Assembly (NCBI GenBank): GCA_009928785.1 | Contig: SABY01000008.1 | Coordinates: 1 to 64,000, forward strand | Origin: Clostridia bacterium | Lineage (GTDB): Bacteria; Bacteroidota; Bacteroidia; Bacteroidales; 4484-276 | Direction of reading: 5' to 3' | DNA: 64,000 nt | Shown here: one piece after another, positions 16,136 to 23,808 of the stretch | How the letters are laid out: each line of letters starts with the position of its first letter | How positions within the stretch are numbered: the first letter of the stretch is position 1 | Notes under the pieces: generated by a model | What the model saw: the letters and a program-made list of their open reading frames with translations, nothing else | What the model was told of the DNA's origin: nothing | Databases searched by the model: none | Made by a program: the position numbers and the translations under genes

Positions 16136-18211
16136 ATGCATACGATCCATAAAATATTGGCGATACTGCTGCTGCAAATAATGGCGCTTTCGGTTGCAGC
16201 GCAGGTGGTGGATACCACCATCACCATCGAAGCCATTGTAATAGAAGCGCAAAGCAGCAGCACCATTCAAAAAACTATCATCAACAGCAAGTCCATCCCG
16301 ATAGAAGACATCCACGACGTAGCCGAGATATTTGTAAACGAGCCGGGGTTTGGCATCATCAAGCGCGGCAACTACGCCATGGAACCGGTGATGCGGGGAT
16401 ACAAGTACGAGCAATTGAACGTGATTTTTAATGGCGGTGCCACCAGCAGCAATGCCTGCCCCAACCGGATGGACCCCGCCATTTCGCAGGTTTCGCCCGA
16501 AGACATCGAAAAAGTAGAAATCATAAGAGGTCCTTATAGCATGCGCTACGGGCAAACATTCGGTGGAATCATCAATCTGGTTACCAAACGTCCACGTCCG
16601 AATCCCGATGCCAAAGCCGTATCGGGCAGCGTGCTGGGTGGCTGGGAATCCAATGGCGGAAGTGCCTGGGGAGCTGTAAATGTATTGATGCAACACAAAA
16701 AAGTGGATTTCCTTTTATCTGCCGACTACAAAGATTTTGGCAACTACAGCAGCGGCTCCGGCCAGGAAATAGCCTCCTCGTTCAGCCGCTTTGGCTACGA
16801 TGCCAAATTGGGTTACAACCCTGCCGCGAACCACCGCATACAACTCAACTTCCGACAGGGATTTGCTAAAGACATCATGCATGCGGCCTTGCCCATGGAC
16901 GCCGACAAAGACAACAGCACCCTGCTTGCTATCGATTATGTGGCCAACAATGTTTCGCAGCGGATTTCGTCGTTGCGGATGAAACTTTTTGGCTCCTGGG
17001 TCGATCATTCCATGTCGAACGACAACCGTCCCAACTACGCCGCCGTTCATGCCGTAACTCCGGTCACCGCCTTTGTTGCCGGCGGCAATGCAGAAGTTAG
17101 CATCCATACATCACCCAAAAACCTGATTTATCTGGGTACCGATTTCAAAACCACCAGCAAAGACGGCACGCGCACTCGGGAGGTTTACATCAACGTGTGC
17201 AACGGGCAAACGTACGACCCTCCCAAAGTATTCGAAGACCTGGTGTGGCAAAATTCGATTAAAAATACCATTGGTTTCTTTGCCGAAAATCACAACCAGC
17301 TCCATCGAAACCTACTCTGGATAACCGGAGCACGTATCGACTTTACCAACTACGACGCCCGCGATGTAGCGCCTGATTTCAGCGAGGCCTACAATAACGC
17401 TATAAAGCCTGGCACCATGACCAACTTTTCGGCAAGCACTTCGCTCACCTGGCAAATCGAACATGGGCTGGAAATGCTGTGGGCGTTGGGTCGTGGCGTG
17501 CGTACCCCGGAGCTAAATGAGATGTATATCAATCATTTTTCTATTGGCCAGGATGCTTACGAATATCTGGGTAATCCCAACCTGAAACCGGAAGTTAATT
17601 ACCAGACTGACTTGCGTGTCGAAAAACGGTGGTCGTCGCTGTCGGCGTATGGCAATGTTTATTATTCATTGTTGCAGAATTACATCTCCGCTTATCTCGA
17701 CACCACGCTCACACGTAAGTTTTTACCCTGCAAACCGCCCCAACATGCCAAGCGATACGCCAACGTTCCCGACGCTTTTATGACAGGTTTCGAGGCCGGG
17801 ATGGAATGGCAGTTTGGACGCAATTTTAAATACACACTCACTGCCGGCTACACCTATGCACAAAATACTTCATGGGATGAGCCACTGCCCGAAATTCCGC
17901 CATTGAGCATTAGCAGCAGCATCGGGTATTATGCTACATCGCTGCAGGCAGTGCTGAATGCCCGCATTGCCAGCGACCAGGAGCGGGTAGCGCCTTCGTT
18001 CGATGAATCTACTTCCACGGGTTTTGCTGTTTTTGATTTAAAAGTAAAATACATGCCCCTGGATTTCCTTGAAGTGTATGGAGCCATTACCAATATTTTG
18101 GACAAAAATTATGTAGAGCATCTTAGCCGCTCTTACAACAATATGTACGACGAGTTTCCATACTATGAGCCGGGTCGGAGCTTTAATCTGGGTGTAAAAT
18201 TTATGTTTTAA
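16136..18211 (+). CDS. nosA: TonB-dependent copper receptor (NosA/OprC type)
   Basis: A 691-aa TonB-dependent outer membrane receptor: signal peptide ending in SVAAQ, plug domain (VEIIRGPYSMRYG), 22-strand barrel and C-terminal LGVKFMF. The plug carries CPNRMDP (Cys108, Met112), the CxxxM motif known to bind copper in Pseudomonas OprC, of which NosA of Pseudomonas stutzeri is the nos-associated homologue. This makes copper import for NosZ maturation the likely role. The ORF track start is 34 codons too early; ATG 16136 begins a normal signal peptide (MHTIHKILAILL). Symbol given by similarity to NosA/OprC, moderately sure. Confidence 0.82.
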   Translation: MHTIHKILAILLLQIMALSVAAQVVDTTITIEAIVIEAQSSSTIQKTIINSKSIPIEDIHDVAEIFVNEPGFGIIKRGNYAMEPVMRGYKYEQLNVIFNGGATSSNACPNRMDPAISQVSPEDIEKVEIIRGPYSMRYGQTFGGIINLVTKRPRPNPDAKAVSGSVLGGWESNGGSAWGAVNVLMQHKKVDFLLSADYKDFGNYSSGSGQEIASSFSRFGYDAKLGYNPAANHRIQLNFRQGFAKDIMHAALPMDADKDNSTLLAIDYVANNVSQRISSLRMKLFGSWVDHSMSNDNRPNYAAVHAVTPVTAFVAGGNAEVSIHTSPKNLIYLGTDFKTTSKDGTRTREVYINVCNGQTYDPPKVFEDLVWQNSIKNTIGFFAENHNQLHRNLLWITGARIDFTNYDARDVAPDFSEAYNNAIKPGTMTNFSASTSLTWQIEHGLEMLWALGRGVRTPELNEMYINHFSIGQDAYEYLGNPNLKPEVNYQTDLRVEKRWSSLSAYGNVYYSLLQNYISAYLDTTLTRKFLPCKPPQHAKRYANVPDAFMTGFEAGMEWQFGRNFKYTLTAGYTYAQNTSWDEPLPEIPPLSISSSIGYYATSLQAVLNARIASDQERVAPSFDESTSTGFAVFDLKVKYMPLDFLEVYGAITNILDKNYVEHLSRSYNNMYDEFPYYEPGRSFNLGVKFMF

Positions 18212-18293
18212 AAACTATTATGCCCGTTTCTTGCAATCCATTACACCGGTAAGATTGCTATTACAAAACGTTAATTTTGAAAATAAAAAAACG

Positions 18294-19271
18294 ATGAATC
18301 AGAAAAGTACAGAGATTAGCCGGCGCAACTTTTTGAAGAGCGGAGCCGTAGTGGCAGGTTCCCTGGTTGCCATTGGCGCCGGCGTTGGTATTGTAAAAAC
18401 AGTGACGGGCAACGATGTGCGCAACAAAAATTTTCTTCGACCCCCCGGGGCGGCGAAGGAAAAAGATTTCGTGTATGGCTGCATCAAGTGCGGCCTGTGC
18501 GTACAGATTTGCCCGGTGCATGCCATCCGGCTGGCAGGAATCAACAAAGGGCTTTCCTACTCCACACCATATATAGACCCACGCAGCCAGCCCTGCGATT
18601 TTTCATGTGACTCGCTGCAGTGTGTCGAAACATGCCCCACCGGTGTACTCGACTTCAGGCAATTTAAACATGCCGGTACCGAAGCCATTATCGCTTACGA
18701 AGAAGAACGTAAAGCTGAACGGCAGCAACAAAACGACAGCATACACGGCGTAGGGATGCACGACGGCAAAGGACCCCATGGCGCCGACAAAGGGTACAAT
18801 CCTTTCCCGATACAAATAGCTGCGATGAAAGAAGCGGTGCGGATGGGAACAGCAAAGTTGATTCCCGAAACGTGCCTCGCGGTGCAGGGAAAAGGCTTTA
18901 CGGGTACGCCACGCGACCAGGATTTCAAAGGCGTTTATCGCTCGCCGGCACCCACCACAACTGAAATCACCGAGCAGGAAGGCGGCGACAGGCCTCGCCG
19001 TCATCAGCAACGCGGCAACGCATCCGGCGAACAGATTTATGAAAAACAAGCCTCGCCGCTGCGCAACAAAACCTTCGCGCGCGACATCTGCAACCTGTGC
19101 GTCACCGAATGCCCCATTGGTGAGAAAGCCATCGTGATGAGCGCCGAAACCATGGCTGACGGCACGCTTCATTATAGTCCACAGGTACTGGATGGCTGCA
19201 CCGGATGTGGTGTTTGCGTAATGGTATGCCCGACGGCTGAAGCAAGTATTATTGTTTTACCCAATAATTGA
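18294..19271 (+). CDS. nosG: NosG, Tat-exported ferredoxin-type protein
   Basis: A 325-aa NapG-like iron-sulphur protein. The N-terminus has a twin-arginine signal (SRRNFLK) and a hydrophobic stretch (AGSLVAIGAGVGIV). Four Cys clusters for [4Fe-4S] centres follow: CIKCGLCVQICP, CDFSCDSLQCVETCP, CNLCVTECP and CTGCGVCVMVCP. In clade II nos systems NosG and NosH form the proposed menaquinol dehydrogenase route to NosZ. An Arg/Gln-rich insert (about residues 225-255) separates clusters two and three. ATG 18294 is chosen because the track start (TTG 18231) precedes the Tat signal by 21 codons. The stop slightly precedes nosH. Confidence 0.9.
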   Translation: MNQKSTEISRRNFLKSGAVVAGSLVAIGAGVGIVKTVTGNDVRNKNFLRPPGAAKEKDFVYGCIKCGLCVQICPVHAIRLAGINKGLSYSTPYIDPRSQPCDFSCDSLQCVETCPTGVLDFRQFKHAGTEAIIAYEEERKAERQQQNDSIHGVGMHDGKGPHGADKGYNPFPIQIAAMKEAVRMGTAKLIPETCLAVQGKGFTGTPRDQDFKGVYRSPAPTTTEITEQEGGDRPRRHQQRGNASGEQIYEKQASPLRNKTFARDICNLCVTECPIGEKAIVMSAETMADGTLHYSPQVLDGCTGCGVCVMVCPTAEASIIVLPNN

Positions 19272-19276
19272 TTGTG

Positions 19277-20215
19277 ATGATATTTAAAAAATCAAAAGAT
19301 AAAGAACCGTTGCCGGCAAAGCCGGTGGGTCAGTTACCACACGCGCAGGAAGGGCTTAGCTACAACGAATGGCGCAACAAACGCCGCTACAACCACAAAT
19401 GGCGCAACATACGCTGGGCGGTGGTGATAGGGCTTTCGCTGCTTTTTATGCTTTCGTTTATGCTCGACCTCTCCATTTTGGAAGGTTCCCTAAGCGGATC
19501 GCGTTTGGTGGGATTTTATCTCATCGACCCATTCAACACCTTGCAGTTGTTGTCGATCTCGTCGCGTACAGGATTTATCGCCCTGCTCACCATGAACTTC
19601 TGGATCGGCCTGATGATTATCGTAGGATTTTATGCCATCATGGGCGGACGCACCTACTGCTCGTGGATTTGTCCGTATCATTTTATAGCCGAATGGGTGG
19701 ATAAACTACGCGGCTACATGGAAAAGAAATACAAGATTAAAAACCATACTTTTAACCGTTCTTTGCGCTATGTATTTTGGGTAGGATTTATCCTGCTGGC
19801 CTTTGCCACCTCCAGTCTGGTATTTGAAGTAATCAATCCTGTGGGCATTATTTCCAGAGCTTTGATCTATGGCCCCGGACTGATTTTGCTGTGGATAGTG
19901 GCGCTGGTGCTTTTCGAATTGCTTTACAGCAAACGCTTTTGGTGCAGCTACGTTTGTCCTATCGGAACTACAATGGCCATGGTAGGCAAAGCCTCGCCGA
20001 TGGTTGTGCAGTTCGATTATGAAAAATGTGGCTATTGCGGCGAATGCCAGAAAGTGTGCGAAGTGCCCCACGTGTTGTGGTTTACCAAACGCGGCAAAGC
20101 CACCCAAAAAATACATACTGCCGGCGCCGATTGCACGCGCTGCGGCTATTGCGTGGACAGATGCCCCGGCAAAGCACTTACTTATTCATTTAAAGGCATT
20201 GATAAATTAACCTGA
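19277..20215 (+). CDS. nosH: NosH, membrane polyferredoxin
   Basis: A 312-aa NapH/NosR-like quinol dehydrogenase membrane subunit. There are about four transmembrane helices (VVIGLSLLFMLSF, NFWIGLMIIVGFY, VFWVGFILLAFAT, LILLWIVALVLF). Two cytoplasmic Cys motifs, SWICP and SYVCP, are typical of NapH, and two C-terminal [4Fe-4S] clusters are seen (CGYCGECQKVC and CTRCGYCVDRCP). It partners NosG in passing quinol electrons to the periplasm. No NosR is present, consistent with a clade II nos layout. ATG 19277 preferred to the TTG used in the track. Confidence 0.9.
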   Translation: MIFKKSKDKEPLPAKPVGQLPHAQEGLSYNEWRNKRRYNHKWRNIRWAVVIGLSLLFMLSFMLDLSILEGSLSGSRLVGFYLIDPFNTLQLLSISSRTGFIALLTMNFWIGLMIIVGFYAIMGGRTYCSWICPYHFIAEWVDKLRGYMEKKYKIKNHTFNRSLRYVFWVGFILLAFATSSLVFEVINPVGIISRALIYGPGLILLWIVALVLFELLYSKRFWCSYVCPIGTTMAMVGKASPMVVQFDYEKCGYCGECQKVCEVPHVLWFTKRGKATQKIHTAGADCTRCGYCVDRCPGKALTYSFKGIDKLT

Positions 20216-20886
20216 TGAACACTACCGACAATATATTAATTGAGGCGCAACATCTCACCAAGATGTTTAAAAATGCAACGGTGATCGACGATTTATCGAT
20301 TGCCTTTGGTGGCGGCGAGCGCATAAGCCTGAGCGGTCCCAACGGTGCGGGCAAAACCACACTGATGCGCTGTATCCTGGGGCAATATCTCTATCAGGGC
20401 AAGCTCTCGGTGCTGGGGCAAAATCCGCGAAAGCATCATCTTGAGATCATGAGAAATGTAGGATTTGTGCCACAGCTTGCACCGCCGCTCAAAATGACTA
20501 TTCAGGAGCTGATCGGTTTTTTTGTGCAGCTCACCGACCGCCACAGTGAGGATTTTACGCGGATTGCCGAAAAGATGGGATTACAAATACAACCCAATCT
20601 GCGCAAGCCTTTTTATAAACTTTCCGGTGGGATGAAGCAAAAACTTCTGGTAGCTTTTGCCCTGGGGCGCGACCCCAAAATCCTGCTCATGGACGAGCCC
20701 GCCGCCAACCTGGACCCGGCCGCCCGAATGATTTTTTTCGATTATTTACAAAATTATAATCCACAGGCACTGATGATCCTGTGCAGCCATCGGATGAATG
20801 AAATTGCAGGAATCATCAACCGCAACATCGAAATGGACTTAGGAAAAGTGGTGCTGGATCAGAAAATCAATCAAACTTTAAACTAA
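20215..20886 (+). CDS. nosF: NosF, ABC transporter ATPase
   Basis: A 223-aa ABC ATPase with Walker A GPNGAGKTT, signature LSGGMKQK, Walker B ILLMDEP and the switch histidine in ILCSHRM. Its ATG overlaps the nosH stop by one base. With NosY (two genes on) and NosD it forms the NosDFY complex that supports CuZ assembly. Confidence 0.92.
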   Translation: MNTTDNILIEAQHLTKMFKNATVIDDLSIAFGGGERISLSGPNGAGKTTLMRCILGQYLYQGKLSVLGQNPRKHHLEIMRNVGFVPQLAPPLKMTIQELIGFFVQLTDRHSEDFTRIAEKMGLQIQPNLRKPFYKLSGGMKQKLLVAFALGRDPKILLMDEPAANLDPAARMIFFDYLQNYNPQALMILCSHRMNEIAGIINRNIEMDLGKVVLDQKINQTLN

Positions 20887-20897
20887 ATTTTAAAATA

Positions 20898-21389
20898 ATG
20901 AAAAAGATATTTTACGCAATAATTATTACAGTAATGCTTGCCGGCTGCGTTGGTGAGGCCGACTACAGCGCCCGCGAAATCAACTGGGACCGCGACATTT
21001 GCATCAACTGCCTGATGGGACTCGCCGAAAAGGAATATTCCGCGCAAGCTATCAACGAGCGCTCCGAAGTGCTCTGGTTCGACGATATTGGTTGCCTTAC
21101 CGAATACATGAAACACGACGACTGGAAGCGTTTTGCCGGCGAGGGCGAAGTAAAAATATGGGTGGGCCACTGCGAAACCGGCGAGTGGATTGATGCAGAA
21201 CAAGCCTGGTACCGCTACGGCGACCGCACCCCGATGGGCTATGGCTATGGCGCGCTGAGTGTACCCAACGACTCCACCTACACTTACGATGAAACCATGG
21301 AGCGTATCCGCCAGGGATACACAAAACGGGAGCAGTTTTTGAAAGACAAAAAAATGCTCGACAAACATCACGACGGCCACCAACACTAA
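20898..21389 (+). CDS. nosL: NosL, copper chaperone lipoprotein
   Basis: A 163-aa lipoprotein (VMLAGC lipobox) of the NosL family, which binds Cu(I) and hands it to NosD/NosZ. The family's Cys-Met cluster appears as CINCLM near residue 35, followed by the conserved FDDIGC. The last 10 residues are His-rich (KHHDGHQH), a plausible extra metal-binding tail. It sits between nosF and nosY. Confidence 0.9.
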   Translation: MKKIFYAIIITVMLAGCVGEADYSAREINWDRDICINCLMGLAEKEYSAQAINERSEVLWFDDIGCLTEYMKHDDWKRFAGEGEVKIWVGHCETGEWIDAEQAWYRYGDRTPMGYGYGALSVPNDSTYTYDETMERIRQGYTKREQFLKDKKMLDKHHDGHQH

Positions 21390-21399
21390 AAGAAGGCAG

Positions 21400-22233
21400 A
21401 TGAAAAATCATGACCTGAAATATGTTTTAAAGCTGGAGCTGATGCAAAGCCTGCGGTCCACGTGGTTTTGGTCATATTCCATTTTATTTGGCGGCTTCGT
21501 GGCCATCATGTTTGCGCTGGGCATCACCGAGTCGCAGGTTATCGGCTTTCTGGGGCTGGGGCGGCTGATGATCACCTTTATGCAGGTGTGCATCGTGGTG
21601 CTGCCCATTTATATCCTCATCACCACCGTGCGCTCCATCGTTGGCGACCGCGAAACGCATGTGATGGAATACTTCCTTTCGCTACCCATCTCGTTTTCGT
21701 CGTATCTGCTTGGCAAATTCATAAGCCGTTACATCGAAATATTTACGCCGGTTTTTCTGGCGCTCACCGGAGCCGTTTTGTGGGGAATGTTTCAGGGCAT
21801 CGACGTACCCTGGGATTTGTTTGCACTTTACGTGGTTTTGCTTGCCGTGCTCACCTTTTGTTTTTTGGGAATTGGTATGATGATTTCCGTAAAAGCCAAC
21901 ACACAAACCCACGCCATCGGCTCTGCTTTCATCCTGTGGCTGCTACTGGTGGCGCTGCTCGACATCATCCTGATGGGCGCTATGCTCAAGCTCCGCATCA
22001 GCCCGGAGCTGGTAATCGGTTTTGGAATGATCAACCCATTGCAGGTTTTCCGTACCGGTGTGCTGGTACTTTTCGATCCCAGCCTTACGGTAATGGGCGC
22101 CGCCTCCTACTATATCCTCGACACCGTGGGGCGTGGCATTTTTATTACGTTTTCGATAATTTATCCGCTCTTGCTGGGATTCCTGTTTTTGTGGCTCAGC
22201 CTGCGCAGTTTCAAAAATAATGATGTGGTGTGA
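21400..22233 (+). CDS. nosY: NosY, ABC transporter permease
   Basis: A 277-aa integral membrane protein with about six hydrophobic helices, belonging to the ABC-2 permease type. VGDRETHVMEYFLSLPIS, with an R/K-rich loop between helices two and three, is typical of NosY. Completes the NosDFY maturation complex. Overlaps the next gene by one base. Confidence 0.88.
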   Translation: MKNHDLKYVLKLELMQSLRSTWFWSYSILFGGFVAIMFALGITESQVIGFLGLGRLMITFMQVCIVVLPIYILITTVRSIVGDRETHVMEYFLSLPISFSSYLLGKFISRYIEIFTPVFLALTGAVLWGMFQGIDVPWDLFALYVVLLAVLTFCFLGIGMMISVKANTQTHAIGSAFILWLLLVALLDIILMGAMLKLRISPELVIGFGMINPLQVFRTGVLVLFDPSLTVMGAASYYILDTVGRGIFITFSIIYPLLLGFLFLWLSLRSFKNNDVV

Positions 22234-23186
22234 TGATTATGAAAATCTTTTTTATTAAAAAACAAAGAAACCTCCGCCTTCTCCCCGCATTGGCAATGCT
22301 GGTAGGGCTTGTCGGATGTGCCAATATTAATACGCCTGTGGTTGAGAAACTATTTCCGCATCCGCCCGACACGCAGTCGCTCACTTTGGTAGATTATATG
22401 GCTCCGATGGATGTGGCTACAATTATTTCGGGAGCCTCTCTTCTGCCCGACGGAACGCCCCGCCACAAAGGCATACGAACGGTGCCACAAAACAATGATG
22501 ATTTCCGTGGCCACCAGCTCGACGACATCTATTGGGTGGGCATTAGCGCGCAAAACGCCGATTTCAGAGGAACCTTCTTTCGTTATGCCAATTGCTCCAA
22601 CAGCAACTTCTCTAATTCAGATTTTAAAGTCGCCGACATCCGCTGGACCAACTTTAGCAACTCCATTCTCGAAAATTGCGACTTTAAGCAGGCGCGTATG
22701 TTTCATCTTTTTGTGGACGACGCCCGCATGAGCAATTCGTCGATGCGGGGCGCCAATATGTTTGGAATGGAAGGCCACGATGCTAATTTAAGAAATTGCG
22801 ATCTCTCCTTTACCCTACTCAAAGACAGCGAATTTATCAATTGTAAATTTTCAGGCTCGATAGCCGTGAAAGCCAATTTTGTGCGCTCGGTATTGCTCGA
22901 TGCCACCGCCGACTCGTGCGATTTCAGCTACAGCGACTTTACCGGCGCCAGCCTCGAAGGGTCTTCGTTTGTAAATTCACGATTTATCCACACCAACTTT
23001 CAGGGAGCGCATTTGCAGCAATGCGATTTTACCGGCGCCGACCTGCAAGCGTGCAGCTTCTTTGGTGCAGAATTTGAAAACACCATTCTGCGCGGCGCCA
23101 TCAACATCCCCGAAGATATACAAAACCTGATGGTGGATGGGATCGTTACCGGCTATTACATTTCTGACAACGACAAGGAATTATAA
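22233..23186 (+). CDS. Pentapeptide-repeat lipoprotein in the nos operon
   Basis: About 317 aa with a lipoprotein signal (LVGLVGC). From about residue 105 to the end there are tandem pentapeptide repeats of A(D/N)LXX type (ADFRG, SNSNF, CDFSY, SDFTG, ADLQA), forming a right-handed quadrilateral beta-helix. Coupled to nosY by overlapping stop and start (TGATG). Its role in nitrous oxide respiration is unknown. A scaffold for the extracytoplasmic NosZ complex is a guess based on position only. Confidence 0.8.
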   Translation: MIMKIFFIKKQRNLRLLPALAMLVGLVGCANINTPVVEKLFPHPPDTQSLTLVDYMAPMDVATIISGASLLPDGTPRHKGIRTVPQNNDDFRGHQLDDIYWVGISAQNADFRGTFFRYANCSNSNFSNSDFKVADIRWTNFSNSILENCDFKQARMFHLFVDDARMSNSSMRGANMFGMEGHDANLRNCDLSFTLLKDSEFINCKFSGSIAVKANFVRSVLLDATADSCDFSYSDFTGASLEGSSFVNSRFIHTNFQGAHLQQCDFTGADLQACSFFGAEFENTILRGAINIPEDIQNLMVDGIVTGYYISDNDKEL

Positions 23187-23207
23187 TCGTTTTTAAATTT
23201 CATTATT

Positions 23208-23801
23208 ATGAAAATATTTAGGATAATCACTCGCAGCCTTCTGCTGGTCATGCTCATGCACCTTTCGGTGAATATGGTGGCGCAAACGGGCAATTATGTG
23301 GCTGATGCCAAAAAGAGCAACATCAAGTGGATTTGCGGAAATCACAACGGAACCATCAAGATAAAAAAAGGCGACCTTACCCTGGCGGATGGGAAAATTA
23401 CGAAAGGTAGTTTCGAAATCAACATGGACAGCATCACCGATATCGATATCGACTATGAACTGATGCGCCTAACACTGGAGAACATCATTCGTTCTATCGA
23501 CTATTTCGATGCCGAACATTATCCCGTTTCACGTTTTACCATCACCAAGGTGAATCCAGGAGGGAATAAACAAATCATCACCGGCGATCTGCAAGCCAAA
23601 GATCAAAAGCACCCAGTTACTTTTCCTGCCACAGTATCCATCCAAGGCAACACGCTCAGGGCTACCTCCGACAAATTCAAAATCGACCGCACCCGGTGGG
23701 GGCTTACCACAGCCTCCGTCAAATACGTGAAAAGCAAAGACGCTTTCACCTTTTCTGACGACATCTATCTGGTGATAGAGCTACACGCGGTAAAAAAATA
23801 G
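23208..23801 (+). CDS. YceI-family periplasmic protein
   Basis: A 197-aa exported protein with a signal peptide (ending NMVAQ) and a YceI-like lipocalin fold: ADAKKSNIKW at the start, GTIKIKKG, the SIDYFDAEHYP segment and a terminal beta strand. YceI proteins bind long isoprenoid tails such as those of quinones. It is the last plus-strand gene of the nos cluster and stops seven bases from the convergent dipeptidyl peptidase gene. Confidence 0.82.
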   Translation: MKIFRIITRSLLLVMLMHLSVNMVAQTGNYVADAKKSNIKWICGNHNGTIKIKKGDLTLADGKITKGSFEINMDSITDIDIDYELMRLTLENIIRSIDYFDAEHYPVSRFTITKVNPGGNKQIITGDLQAKDQKHPVTFPATVSIQGNTLRATSDKFKIDRTRWGLTTASVKYVKSKDAFTFSDDIYLVIELHAVKK

Positions 23802-23808
23802 CCGCCGC

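Noticed and set aside
21462-22220. 252-aa ORF overlapping nosY
   Set aside because: Shadow frame; nosY has the family's hydrophobic pattern and operon spacing.
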